A program made the position numbers and the translations under genes. DNA of 64,000 nucleotides from Cornus controversa (Eukaryota; Streptophyta; Magnoliopsida; Cornales; Cornaceae): positions 117,803,033-117,867,032 of the forward strand of contig CM048845.1 in NCBI GenBank assembly GCA_026545225.1, in the 5' to 3' direction. Shown one piece after another: positions 33,560-45,347 of the stretch. The notes beneath the pieces were generated by a model. The model was not told where the DNA came from, did no database searches, and worked only from the letters and a program-made list of their open reading frames with translations. Each line of letters begins with the position of its first letter. Position 1 is the stretch's first letter.

Positions 33560-34638
33560 GTCTTTGAAACAAGGATAGTTCTTTTAGTTTGACATCAAAT
33601 TACATCGTATTTTAAAAAACAGGATCAGATGGTGAATTTTGGTGCTTTAACAATGTAGTTATATTATTTTATTTTATTTTTGGGTAACTAACAATGTGCG
33701 AAAGGTTAGGAATAGCATTGTGACAGTTGTAACACTCAAATGTTGGTTTTGATTCTTGGAAATCTCTCAGAATTAAGTTCTATATAGGCTTCAAATAATC
33801 TAATTAGTAATCCTGAAAGAAGGGTGTCAAAGAGTGTTAGGAATCCCTAATTGACAAACTCTGGGTGGTTTAACCAGAAGGTGTGATGCTCCACTAACTT
33901 AAATTACAAAAGATCCACAGAAATATGTTTTGGGGGTGCTAGAATAGGCTGTTTTGGTCCTATCAATAGTCCAAATGGTGTTCATGTTCGGTCCTGTCCA
34001 GTTTTTCAAAATATGCTGCTACTAGCATGGTCTTATTGTTTGGTTATAGACTTATAGTTAATTACTTTAGCTACTCTGTGTTATTGGTTCAAGTCAATAG
34101 TTCACTGTATAACATAAAAATGGTCCTCGATAAAAATTGTTTTTAGGGCTCAGCATGTAACAGTATTGAATATGTATTAATTGCTCAACGCTTCTGTTAT
34201 AAAAATACTTCATTGCCTTCCAAAGAATCAGTGCATCTAAGCAGATACAATGGCAATTGATTATGATCTGTTCTTTGTAAAAGTTTTTGTTTTAAATTGA
34301 ATTCATATCTTGAATCCTTGATAATTTTGGTGTTTGAAGTTTTTCTTTTCTTGCTTCGAGATTTACTAGAAGTTGTTCTCACTGCTGCAGCAACGGCCAT
34401 ATTTGAGGATGGAATTCTAGCTTTGCCTTTTACATGCTGATTGTATGATCTTGTGATTCTTCTCATGACCTGAGATCTTATTTCTAGCTTATTTGTGACG
34501 ATATACTCTAGAAGTTAACAAGGGCACTATTTGTGAGAAGGCATTCATGGTAAAAATTTTGTTTCAGCTTTCAGCCTTCATTCTCCAACCCATGCAATTA
34601 GCAAGGCACATAGATCCCCTTAACTAACTTGTACTTTT

Positions 34639-35565
34639 ATGAAGGATCACAATCACTTGACGATAAAGACATACATGGCCATCATGGCTGAGAGGGATGC
34701 TGCCATCCGAGAACGGAATATGGCACTAGACGAGAGAAAAAGAGCCTTTGCTGAGCGAGATATGGCAATGCTGCAGCGAGATGCTGCAATTGCAGAGCGT
34801 AACTCAGCTATGGGTGAACGAGATAAGGCTATTTCTGCCCTTCGATTCTGGGACAGTTCAATGAAGGAAAATAACATGACTCCTGATTCACCTGGAAATG
34901 GAATTCTATGTGGAGAAAAACACATTCACCACCAGCAGCAAATGCATCACATGCCCCACTTCCTGGAAGATGCACAGTATTCAAGGGAAGATCCATCAAG
35001 CGATGCTTTCCCAGTTGCAGGAGTTGCTTCTGAGACTGCCAAAACCAGGAAGGTTAAGCAAACAAAGGAGGCTAAAGCAATTCCAACGAAGAAGTCATCC
35101 AAGTCTCCAGGAAAGGGTAAAAAAGGGTCTGAAGCTTTGAGCAAGCAGATAACCGTTGCTACATCAAATGCTTGGAAAAATGAGGAGGATCTGGGTGGCG
35201 ACGAGGACGACTTGGACAGACAGCTTGTTGTCTGGAAGGATGAGTTGGGGTTAAACCAGATTGATTTTGATGAAACTACCATGCCAGTGCCAGTTTGCTC
35301 TTGCACAGGAGCACCTCAGCCATGCTATAAGTGGGGGAATGGTGGGTGGCAATCAGCTTGTTGCACGACCACCATGTCAATGTATCCATTACCGCAGGTG
35401 TCTAATAAGCGCTATTCCCGAGTTGGGGGCAGAAAGATGAGTGGAAGTGCCTTCACTAAACTGCTTAATCGGCTTGCTGCTGAGGGTCATGATTTGTCCA
35501 CCCCACTTGATCTCAAGGACCACTGGGCCAGGCATGGCACAAATCGTTACAGTGCCCAAAAATAG
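34639..35565 (+). CDS. BPC: BBR/BPC class II GAGA-binding transcription factor
   Basis: A 308-residue nuclear transcription factor for GA/CT repeats. Residues 17-65 form seven exact heptads of the type x-E-R-[DN]-x-A-[IMLF] ([14 protein letters not shown], ..), the class II alanine-zipper coiled coil for dimerisation. Residues 135-165 are Lys-rich (nuclear localisation). The C-terminal BPC domain has the five Cys at 220, 222, 229, 241 and 242 ([18 protein letters not shown]) plus [12 protein letters not shown] and HGTNRY. An in-frame TAA lies six codons upstream, so ATG 34639 is the first start in this exon. Class II relatives, as I recall them, have ~30 more N-terminal residues before MKDHN, and end RYITIK where this ends RYSAQK. 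It may be N-terminally shortened, or an upstream coding exon is missed. The domain core is intact. Confidence 0.9.
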   Translation: MKDHNHLTIKTYMAIMAERDAAIRERNMALDERKRAFAERDMAMLQRDAAIAERNSAMGERDKAISALRFWDSSMKENNMTPDSPGNGILCGEKHIHHQQQMHHMPHFLEDAQYSREDPSSDAFPVAGVASETAKTRKVKQTKEAKAIPTKKSSKSPGKGKKGSEALSKQITVATSNAWKNEEDLGGDEDDLDRQLVVWKDELGLNQIDFDETTMPVPVCSCTGAPQPCYKWGNGGWQSACCTTTMSMYPLPQVSNKRYSRVGGRKMSGSAFTKLLNRLAAEGHDLSTPLDLKDHWARHGTNRYSAQK

Positions 35566-36041
35566 CTTGATGAGTGTCTGGGACTTCACAGGTAGAAAAA
35601 AGTAATTGTGGTGGGAAAGCATGTGTGTAATTTCTGTCTGTCTGGTATGAAGAACAACAAACTGGTTGTAGCCTTGTAGCTATAATTGCACAGATTTAGG
35701 AACCAGAATGCTCTGCTTACCTTTTCTTTTTCTTTCGTTTGGGGACTTAAGCATTTGAAAAATATCTTCTTCTTTTTTGGGTTTTTTTCTCCATTTTTAC
35801 ATGTTTCAAAAACAATATGAACTGGTATGTAAAAGGAGAAAGGCTTGATTAAATCTTAAAGAGGCCGAAGAAAATGCAATCAGACTGAGTTCTCGTTTGC
35901 GTCTGTCACTGCGGATTTAGAATCAAATGATATCCTTAGGCTTTCTCGTTAGACTGCTCATGGTGGTAAGGCCTGTTGCATTTTGTAATTATTATCTCAC
36001 TATGATCTTAATTGCTGAAACCAATAATTATTAGAATTTAT
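35566..36041 (+). other. 3' UTR and downstream of BPC
   Basis: T-rich sequence without ORFs. No canonical AATAAA was seen before the copia LTR at 36042. Confidence 0.5.
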
Positions 36042-36273
36042 TGAAAAATAAAAGTTGAGAAAAATAGAGTATGGAATGAATGAAACAGAGTATGGAATGT
36101 AACTTGATTCTCATTAAAAGAAATGAATACAACGACATACTTTATATACACACCAATTGATCTAACTAATTTGAAACTAAAATAACAAATCAACAATTGT
36201 AAACTGCTCATACAATAACAAACTAACAGTTGTAAACTAGTTGCGTCAGCTTCATCGTATACATGTATCTCCA
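36042..36273 (-). repeat. 3' LTR of the copia element
   Basis: Aligns with 40199-40429 through GAGTATGGAA, CTCATTAAAAGAAATGAATA, TAATTTGAAACTAAAATAAC and CTAGTTGCGTCA. Differences are frequent, so insertion is old. Confidence 0.85.
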
Positions 36274-36312
36274 AAACTTCGCCTCAAGATGAGAAGTAAA
36301 TATTGTGAAGAC

Positions 36313-36720
36313 TCATCTTGGACAGCAAAGGATAAAGATCTGTAAAACCAAGTATTTTAGTAAATTTATCCAGCTGATGTTGGGATGAAACATGGAATGT
36401 ACGAAGTATATCCAATTGAATCTTCTCTCGCACAATATGACAATCGATATCAATATGCTTCGTTCGCTTGTGAAAGACTGGATTAGCTGCAATGTGTAGT
36501 GCACTATCACAGAATAACAAAGCACTTTGAGGATGAGACACTTGAAGGTCCTGAACAAAGAACGTAACAAGACCTCACAACAAGTGGAAGCCATTGAGCG
36601 ATATTCGGCCTCAGTAGAGGACCGAGAAACATTAGTTTGTTTCTTTGATTTCCAAGACACAAAAGATTCTCCCAAAAAAATTTAATATCCAGTAACAAAT
36701 CGTCTGGTATCTACACACCC
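36313..36720 (-). pseudogene. Copia RNase H remnant
   Basis: SWKSKKQTNVSRSSTEAEYR followed by [10 protein letters not shown] is the classic copia RNase H segment. The downstream frame shifts to TERSILISI-like and [10 protein letters not shown] pieces. Not functional. Confidence 0.88.
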
Positions 36721-36871
36721 AGCCCAATCGGCATCACAAAAAGCCTTCAATTGCAATGGAGACTTTGTTTAGAGAAACAACCATTGACTTGGAGAAGTCT
36801 TAAGATAGTGAACAACCCGAGTTGCAGCATCAAAATGATAACACTGTGGTTGATCCATGAACTGGCGGCAC

Positions 36872-37960
36872 CTAAACAGAATAAGCAATGTCGGGTCGTG
36901 TAATCGTCAAATAAAGAAGTCTACCAACAAGACAATGATAACTAGTTGGATCAGCCACTAAATCTCCAGAAGTTTTAGAAAATTTGACACTAGATTCCAT
37001 TGGAAATTTAGCTCGCTTAGAAGCTAAAAGACCAGTGTCCTCTATAATCTCCAAAGCATACTTGCGCTGACTGATGGAAATACCTTCTTTGTTACGTGCT
37101 ATCTCCAATCCAAGAAAAAAATTTAACGAACCAAGATCCTTTAATTTGAACTTATGATTGACAGATTGAATAAGACAAGAAACTTCAATAAAATCATTAC
37201 TTGCAATTACTATATCATCAACATACACTAACAAAGCAACAAACAAAGAACCAATCAGGCGAGTAAACAAGGAGTAATCAGCCTTAGATTGTATAAAACC
37301 AATGGAAAGCAAGGTAGAACTAAACTTTGCAAACCATTGTCGAGACGTCTGCTTCAAACCATAAATTGATTTGTTGAGCTTACAAACACACGATGTTCCC
37401 CCTTAGTAGCAAAATCCAAAGGCATATTCATATAAACTTCTTCCTCAAGGTCTCTATGTAGAAACGCGTTGCTCACATCAAGCTGATGTAAATGCTAGCT
37501 CTTGACAGCAACCACAACAAGGAGACAATGAAATGTAGTGAGCTTCGCCACTAGAGAAAACGTTTCATAATAATCAAGGCCTTCACATTAATTATAATCT
37601 TTCGCCACCAAACATGCCTTATACCGTTCTATTACCATCAACCCTATATTTCACTTTGTAAACCTACTTACATCCAATTGGGTGTTTATTGGGAGGGAGA
37701 TCAACAACAGCCTAGGTGTTATTAAGTTCAAGAGCTTGAATTTCATCTGCCATAGCTTCACACCAATGTGCATAAGAAACAGCTTGATGATAATATTCAG
37801 GTTCAAAAACAGAAGAAACAGAGACTAAAATGTTTGTGAGGAGGAGAAAGTTTATCATAAGAAACAAAGGAAGAAATATCATATAACATACCTGACGATG
37901 AATGAGATGGAAAAGAGATAGAAGGAGATGCTGCCAAATGACAATGATAATCATGCAAAT
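36872..37960 (-). pseudogene. Copia reverse transcriptase remnant
   Basis: The longest frame (36872-37357) reads [34 protein letters not shown] with the YVDD active site, [19 protein letters not shown] and [20 protein letters not shown]. Upstream fragments (to about 37954) include YSHWCEAMADEIQALELN-like fingers. Stops and frameshifts separate them. Confidence 0.88.
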
Positions 37961-38600
37961 ATCCTGGTTTATTCCTTACCCGAGAAGACTTTCTAAGAGA
38001 AGGTTGAGAAGAAGACAAAATAGGAGATGTACTTGTAGAATCAGACACTAAACTAGGAGATGGAGAGTCATGGATATCAAACAAATGATCATTTGAAACA
38101 ATGCTACGTGGAACAAATGATTGGAAAGAAGACACAACATCAGAAATTGGTAAAGGAACAACTGGATGAATAATAGGTGAGGAAACAGACGATTACAAAG
38201 CAAAAGAAAAAAATGTTTCATGAAATATAACATCTCGAGATACAAATATAGATTTAATTTTTAAATCATATAATCTGTAACCCTTAATGCCAAAAGGATA
38301 ACCAACAAAAATACAAGGACGAGCACGAGAATCAAATTTATGCCTATTTCTATGTAAAGTGAATGCATAGCATAAACATCCAAAAACACGTAAATGAGAA
38401 TAAGAAGGAGGTTGAGAAAAAAGAAATTCATAAGGAGACTTATTGTGAAGAAGAGGGGTAGGAATACAGTTGATTAAATGAGTAGTCGTAAGAACACAAT
38501 CCCCCCAAAAATCTAAAAAAGGGCGAGCTTGAAATCTAAAAGCATGTGCAACATTCAAGAAAAGAGGTTTGAAAAAGATAACCTAACATATTAGCCAAAA
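37961..38600 (-). pseudogene. Copia integrase C-terminal remnant
   Basis: [35 protein letters not shown] and [20 protein letters not shown] (38193-38558) are the C-terminal half of copia integrase, followed by a Ser/Pro-rich linker towards RT. The upstream catalytic core is missing or unrecognisable between 38600 and 39090. Confidence 0.88.
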
Positions 38601-39094
38601 ATCATCGTCCATCGTGCAAGATGATGAATGAAGCAAAAATTGGCCAAAAAAATTAAACAACAGTTCATATTTTTGATCATTTTGCTACCTGATATCAGAT
38701 TGAAAGAAAATGAAGGAATACAAAGAACATCAGTTAGAATGAAATTTTCTGAGATTTAAACTGTGCCTATGTGAGTGACAGTAGCATGTTGGCCATTTGG
38801 TAGTTTGACTAATTTGGAAACAACATATGTAAGTGAAGTAAACAAAGAAAAGGATCATATCATATGATCTGTAGCTCCAATATCTAAAATCCATGGAGTA
38901 GCAGTAGGTTGAATGTCATGAAATCTTTTAAACAAAGAAACTAAATATGCAAAAACAGAATGTGTAGCATTCAAGAAAAGAGGTTTGAGAAAGACAACCT
39001 GACATACTAGCAAACAGATGATCTTGATTTGGAGAAATGGAAGAAACGTGGTTAGCAGATGAAGTCAATTCTGATGGAGATGGTTTGAACATGG

Positions 39095-40073
39095 CTAATA
39101 GTTGCCGACATTATTCCATAGTGATAGGCAAAGATGGACCGTCACTGTCAGAGACTTGATTTGCTGAATGAGAAGCATTCTTGCTTTTGTTAAACTTGTA
39201 ACCAAGAGGAAAACCATGTAGCCTATAGCACTTCTCCATGGTATGGCGAGAAATACCGCAATGAGCACAAATAGATCGATCTTTACGATTATTATTGGAT
39301 CTGCCATTGCGACTGTTGTATTGAATCTGAGGTGTAGCCTTTGTAAGTAAAGCAGTGGTATTCTAATTATACAAATCAGAATAAACAGACATCTCACGCT
39401 GTCTTTCCTCTTGAAGAACAAGTGAAAACACCTTGTTAATTGGCGGCATTGGATCAAGTAACAAGATTTGCCCTATGATATGTGACAGGATTCGTTCAAT
39501 CCCATCAAAAAATGAACAACATATTGTTTCTGATGATAATCTATGAGTCTTCCCACACATAGAACATGGAACAGAACTGAAATTACTAAACTCATCCCAA
39601 AGACCTTACAAAGTAGTGAAATATGTACTTACAAAACCATTCTCTTGCGAGAGAGAAATGGCCTTCTGAAGTTAAAACACTCGTGGTCCATTCATTGTGC
39701 TGTGAAAAACGATCTTGAAGATCAAACCACATATTTTTAGCAGCGTCGATGTAGACGATACTAGCAGCAATTTCTTTTGAAATAGAATTCACAAGCCAAG
39801 AAAGTACCATATTATTACAGCAGCACCAAACTTTGAATGAAGGATTGGATGAAGTCGATGGTTTGAGTAGAGTTCCATTGACAAACTCAATCTTGTTTTT
39901 GGCTGATAACTCCATAACAATTGATCTGTTCATGTCGAGTAATTATCACCAACCAGAAATTGAGATACAAGAACAGTTCCGGGACTGTCTCCATGAGGCA
40001 GAAAATATGGATTAGATTGATCAACATCAAAAGATGGAAGAATAACTGTTGAATTAGGAGGAACGGACGCCAT
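39095..40073 (-). pseudogene. Copia gag remnant
   Basis: The start MASVPPNST is at 40073-40071. NRSIVMELSAKNKIEFVNG, MVLSWLVNSISKEIAASIVY and DLQDRFSQHN are typical copia gag. A knuckle region is visible near 39200-39270 (HCGISRHTMEKCYR-like). Frames shift repeatedly. Confidence 0.8.
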
Positions 40074-40183
40074 TGACAATGGTTTGATTCAAGAAACAAA
40101 AGAAGAAATGAAGAAGACTGGAAAAAAAAATAAGAATCAGTTGAATGAAAAAAAGAAGAAAATGAAAAGCTAACAAAATAAAT

Positions 40184-40195
40184 GCTTTGATACCA
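40184..40195 (-). other. Copia primer binding site (initiator tRNA-Met)
   Basis: TGGTATCAAAGC on the minus strand, 3 bp from the LTR end, one mismatch from the usual TGGTATCAGAGC. Confidence 0.85.
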
Positions 40196-40198
40196 TAT

Positions 40199-40429
40199 TG
40201 GAAAAGAACAGTTGCGGAAAACAGAGTATGGAAGGAATGAAACAGAGTATGAAAAGTAACTTGACTCTCATTAAAAGAAATGAATACAACAAGTACTTTA
40301 TATATACACAGATTGATATAACTAATTTGAAACTAAAATAACAAACCAACAAATGTAAACAGTTCATAGAATAACAAACTAACAGCCGTAAACTAGTTGC
40401 GTCAACTTGATCGTATACATGTATTTCCA
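40199..40429 (-). repeat. 5' LTR of the copia element
   Basis: Plus-strand ends TGGAAAAG and TATTTCCA. Paired with 36042-36273; contains a TATATATACA stretch. Confidence 0.85.
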
Positions 40430-41605
40430 AAAGAATTTGAATAAAATGTATTCCTCCAAATTAGAATTGGATTGAACCAAACTGATGGAGTCATCAATCA
40501 GTTTTCACACCCTTCAGCTGTGTGTGTGTGTTCTACTAACATTATGTGAGCATATATGCCTTAAATAGCAGACCAAAACATATTCTCGAGGTGGCTGAAA
40601 TGTAAGCGGGTACAATCACTATACTTCCTCTCCTGTCTCAAACTTCATTCGATTGATTTTAGTGATTTTGCATTCGCTAACGTCCACCCAACACATAGAA
40701 TACATTAAATAGAAGGTTTAAAAATTGATGGTTAAATAAAAGATCCCTTTATTGTGTGCGTGTGTGTATATATATATATATATGAGTCATGAGTGTGTGC
40801 ATATGTAAGGCCAAAGTGTTGCATAGATCAAGAGAAACTAAGATTGTTAATACTTATATTAAATTTTATTTTAGTAGTTTTGTGTATTTTAATTGTAATG
40901 GCAGAATTTTGGATTGGCGTCACCCTGAACACCCACTTCATTTTAAAACATCATACTCACTGTGTACTTTTTTTTTTTTGTGCAACTTGGGTCCATCAAC
41001 CTGAGTCAAGCCTGATTTTTTCAGATTCAGACAATTATTTTTACAATTAGGGTTGAACATGAGTTAAAAAATCTCAACCTAAATTCAATTAGGGTTGAAC
41101 TTGGGTTAAAGTCCCATCAACCCGAGCCCAATCCAAACCCGAATTCTAATTTTATTTTTTATATATTTTTATTTTAAATATACCCTAATTAATTCAAATT
41201 ATGGTTAGGTTGGTCAAGTCCGTGGTTCATTGGTTATTATATCATAAGATGTACCGGCCAATATCTTTAATTTTTTCAATTGTGAATTAGTTATGGTTGT
41301 TCATTTTAGTCTTTACAATAATTATGTCTAGTGGTAGATGATGTGCATTCTAAACACATAAAAGAATGAGAGAGTAATTTATAAGTTTTATAAAGTCAAT
41401 ATCGTATTGGATGCTTATATGATAAAATCATAGTGGCAATTTAAATTCTAACATGAAATCTTAACCCGAGTTGCAAGCCCGAATTCAATTGGAACTAAAA
41501 AAATTTAAGGATGAGTTAGACTAAGGTTAGTTAGCTTGGGTTAAAGGTCGGCTTAGAATGGGTTAGGGTTGAACATTTTCAACCGGAAAAAAAACTATAA
41601 AACAT

Positions 41606-41650
<45 letters not shown>

Positions 41651-41664
41651 ACTAATTACTAATA
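40430..41664. other. AT-rich intergenic spacer
   Basis: No gene. GT and TA microsatellites (40522-40531, 40755-40782), a stretch rich in GGGTTGAAC/CAACCCGAG words (41049-41590) that looks like an old repeat, and a long (TA)n at 41609-41646. Confidence 0.6.
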
Positions 41665-42564
41665 GGGAGGTCATATTCACACTCCACTTTTTTACCGATG
41701 CACTCCACTTAATCTTTTCTTTTAAATAAAATGACAAAAGGTCTATAAACTCATTAATGCATCATCCCTTATTTTATAATACCATAACTACCATTTGTGC
41801 TATAAACTTCAAATATTTTTACTTCGTTTAATTTTTTTTTATTTTGAGTTCCAATCAAAAGAGAACTTTTTTCTTATGTATTTTTTTTACGCAATAAATC
41901 AAAAGAGATAATGAGTACTATAAATTTTTTTTATCCAGTCAAAGTTGAGAGATAGTTTATTCAATAGAAAACTTTTTTTTTTTATATTTCTTTTTGTAAC
42001 ACAGAGATAATTTTTTCAACAAAGATTTTTTTTGAATCAATTTTTTTGCGTACCATACTTTTTTCCTCAGTCCCAACAGAGGAGATAATGGGTACACTAT
42101 TTTTTTTGGGTCCTGTCAAAATTAAGAGATAATTTATTTACAAAGAACCTTTTTTTTTGTACCATGCTTTTTTACCAAGTAGATCATTTTTTCAACAAAG
42201 ATATTTTGTTGGGTCATTTTTTTTGCGTACCATACTTTTTTTCTCGTCGGTCCCGTCTAAGCTTTTTTTTCTTTCCCGGAGTATACTTTTTTTTGGGTTC
42301 TACACAACTTGGCATTGTTTTCAATTCTAGTCAAAAGACAATTTATTCAACAAAAATAACATTTTTTTGAGAAGTCTTGTTAAAAGAGAGAGAAATAACT
42401 CTATTTTTAGTCTTTTTTTTGGTTAAGTAAAGATGGGAGACAGAAAGAGTAGTTGTGTAATTTAAAAAAATAATAATCATTTATTATGAAGTTAAGGTTA
42501 GAAATGTCAATTCTTTTAAATTGAGAGTACAAACGTAGATAAAAAGAGTGCGAATATCGCATCC
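41665..42564. mobile_element. Mutator-like non-autonomous element (900 bp)
   Basis: Inverted ends GGGAGGTCATATTCACACTC and (complement) GGATGCGATATTCGCACTC are flanked by an identical 10-bp repeat ATTACTAATA (41655-41664 and 42565-42574). A 9-11-bp duplication points to the Mutator superfamily. The interior is non-coding and T-rich, and contains a ~177-bp duplication (GAGATAATG(A/G)GTAC at 41905 and 42082; GCGTACCATACTTTTTT in both). Confidence 0.75.
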
Positions 42565-43087
42565 ATTACTAATATAACATTACATATACACGTCATAATA
42601 ACCATCTCATTTACAGATTTACTGCTTAGTAATATAAACTTTGTACTAGTTATTATCAAACAAACAACTCAAAATGTTTGAAAAGGTATAACACGATTTA
42701 GGTCCCTTACAACAACATAATTAAATCTATAATCATTCATTAATTAAATCTATAAACATTCATTATTAAAGAAGGCTAGATTATCAAGTAACAGAGGCCG
42801 AGAAATGAAAGAAAGATTGGCAAAGGTTTATATGAATCTAGAGAGTGATTACAACATTTGGTTAGCTGATGTGGAGTAAATTAACTCTCACTACAAGGCT
42901 CTTATATGAACGGATCTATGATTCTAGAATGTTTCAAAAAGTGTCCACATATTTACTTTCTAGAATGTTTCAAAAGAGTGTGTAACATATTTACAAAGCT
43001 ACTATACAATTATAAAGTATGTATTCTAAACAATGTTACACAAGTATATTCTAGAATAGCTTGCATCAGAAAATCATGTCACCCTTA

Positions 43088-45110
43088 GGCCATGTTTGAA
43101 TTGGCCGCTTTTGACTTTTTGGGTCAAGAAACTGTTTTAAAGAGTGTTTACCTAGTTTTTATAGAGTGTTTTAGAAAAAGCTGATAACCCGCAACTTTCT
43201 AAAACGCTCTTCTTTTCGAAGACACGAGAAGCCGTTTATATTTTAATGAAGCTTTCAAAATGGCAAGCATACCCCTTTTGTTTAGGGCATGAAAAAATTA
43301 AATTATAACCTATGACATTATAAAAATTATTTCTCTTCTAAATCTTAGCATAATCTATTTCTTTTTAGACAACTCAAATGGCAAGTTCTACATTGTATCA
43401 TTGTCTCTAGCAAATCATCCACTTTCGTTTTCATTGTATCCGATAAGTAATGTAACTCTTTTTCTTCTGTAAGTGTGCAATGCAACTAATTTAGTTTGGA
43501 GACCTAAAAAAATTATATTTTGTTATTTGTTTATATCATGCATTATTAAGATTAGCATATGTGCTCTCAGAGATAAAATATGGAATACCTATGAATATTC
43601 ATGTATTATATATATGTAATGATTTACTGTTGAGTTGGAATGGTGGGATATACACATATGAAATTTCATTTTTTTTAGCCTAAGTACTTTGCTCATGCAA
43701 GTATTAGTAGTTATCTTTTTCTTGCAAAAGGAAGATCAAATACGTCATATGAAGACACCTAAAACATGTCATCTATATTATTTTTAATGAATTGAGACTG
43801 TACTGGCCCCATTTGTACATTGAGTGAATCAGCTAATCAATCTCTACTCTTTTTGTGCCATGTACATTGGTTTAAGTGGGTGAGTTGAAAAGAGTTTATA
43901 AATTAATTCTACTGCATAATGCTTACAACATGGTTTTCTTTTGCTATGAAATTTTAAAACAGAGCTAACACATACATATACAATTTATTCTATTATTATA
44001 TACTCCCACTAAATGTTGATAACAACATTGATGGTCATATAGTGTTGCTACTCAAAAAACTTATTTTCAATTTTTCTTAAATCAGTTTTAGTAAAATTGA
44101 TGTGAACATCAATTTCCTCTTCAACTCCTTCCTATATTAATTAAAAAATAAATAAATTAAAACACATCAAAACCAAATCAATCTTCTGTCCCGTTGATTT
44201 TATATATTTTTTTGAACAAATTAGTTTACCTTATGAGTTATCTGTTAATGGTTGAAGTAACCAAGAACCCTCTGTTCTCTTCAGCTCTCCTTAAAAGGTA
44301 AGGCATAATTTGGTCTAGAGGTCCAAATTTAATCAAGCACATTCCTCCTTGGAAAATGTCATAAAGCGAACTTTTGGTGTGTGAAAGGCAAAATGAAAAA
44401 TCTTACAAAATATGCCTAATTTTGAGTTTGACAAGCAAGCAGACATTGTTAGTGCTACGATGGCTCTCCGCAATTTTATAAGGAGGGAGGCTATTGCTGA
44501 CTTAGAGTTTCAAAAAGGTGAAAAAAAGAATTATGCATTTGATGAGAAAATCGAAGAGTCTGATATTTCAACCACAAGTGATGATACTTTTGAGATGAGA
44601 GTTATTCGGGATAGAATTGCTATGGTGTTAATGCCTAGATAAATATTTTATTTTATGGCATGTTAGATTAAATTTGTTGACTTTTTTAAAGCACAAAATA
44701 TATATATTTTTATTATATGGCATGTTGGATTAAATTTGACTATATATTGATGACTTTTTTTAAGCACAATGTATTTTATTTTTATATATAGCATGTTAGA
44801 TTAAATTTGATTTGAATTATTTTTTTTCATGTGTTAGTAATTGGTTATAAAAATAGGTTATCTGCTTTATGTTACCAAACAGTTAAAAAAAATATTTCAT
44901 TTAAGGACACTAGGTATTTTAGTACTAGAAGTGCTTCAGCAAATATTTTGCCAAGCTGGCAAAAACACTCTTCTGACATTAAAAACTATTCAAGAATACA
45001 GTTTCCAAATTCACCCATAAGTCAAATAGAAGTGATAGCTTCTACTTCTCTTTTTCTTCATTATAAAAGCAAAAGCAAAAGCAAAAGTAAAAGTTATGCC
45101 AAACAGGACT
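43088..45110 (+). mobile_element. PIF/Harbinger-type transposon remnant (2.0 kb)
   Basis: Flanked by TTA on both sides (43085-43087, 45111-45113), the usual PIF target site. Ends are GGCCATGTTTGAATTGGC and (complement) AGTCCTGTTTGGCATAAC, a weak inverted repeat with the common TGTTTGG core. Inside is the C-terminal part of a Harbinger transposase at 44300-44642. The rest of the interior is unreadable. Confidence 0.7.
44300..44642 (+). pseudogene. PIF/Harbinger transposase C-terminal remnant
   Basis: AHSSLENVIKRTFGV precedes two in-frame stops, then an open frame from 44412: MPNFEFDKQADIVSATMALR, NFIRREA, and a tail MRVIRDRIAMVL. This matches the end of DDE_Tnp_4 transposases (N..HSSLRNVIERTFGVLK, Q..IV.AC.ALHNFIR, and the terminal RD.IA). 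Catalytic DDE residues lie upstream and are lost. Confidence 0.75.
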
Positions 45111-45347
45111 TTAGTCCATAAGGCCACAAGGGGCAGCTGCCGCCCAATTTTTATTTATTTTTTATTTTTAAAGTTTCATATATATAGTTTTTTTGTAATT
45201 TCACAAAATGCCCCTTTCACTTTTATTTTTAACCTTTGGGTTGTTTACAGACTGTTTTTTTGTTTTTAACCTTTGGATTGGTGTGGTGTGAACAAAGTTG
45301 CTGCTAATTACTTATAAGATAAAATTCCATTATACAATAATGACACC

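Larger units (their letters stand above)
25998..34567 (+). other. Proposed long 5'-UTR intron with transposon remnants
   Basis: About 8.6 kb without a credible gene. It holds a hAT MITE (27409-27658), a triple 24-bp repeat (28178-28249), GT, CT and ATG microsatellites, an RTE LINE tail, a SINE-like piece and a solo copia LTR. A small internal exon is possible at 33498-33559. It closes with TTTTGTTTCAG at 34567. Confidence 0.45.
36042..40429 (-). mobile_element. Degenerate Ty1/copia retrotransposon
   Basis: A 4.4-kb element with ~231-bp LTRs (36042-36273 and 40199-40429), an initiator-Met primer site and the copia gene order gag, INT, RT, RNase H on the minus strand. Every region carries stops or frameshifts, and PR plus most of the INT core are not recognisable. 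AGAATTT occurs just outside both LTRs (36033-36039, 40432-40438) and may contain the target duplication, though LTR ends are then offset by a few bases. Confidence 0.9.

Noticed and set aside
34197-34466. Basic 89-residue minus-strand ORF (RRITRSYNQHVKGKAR)
   Set aside because: Lies beside the BPC exon, has no domain and a weak context; treated as chance.
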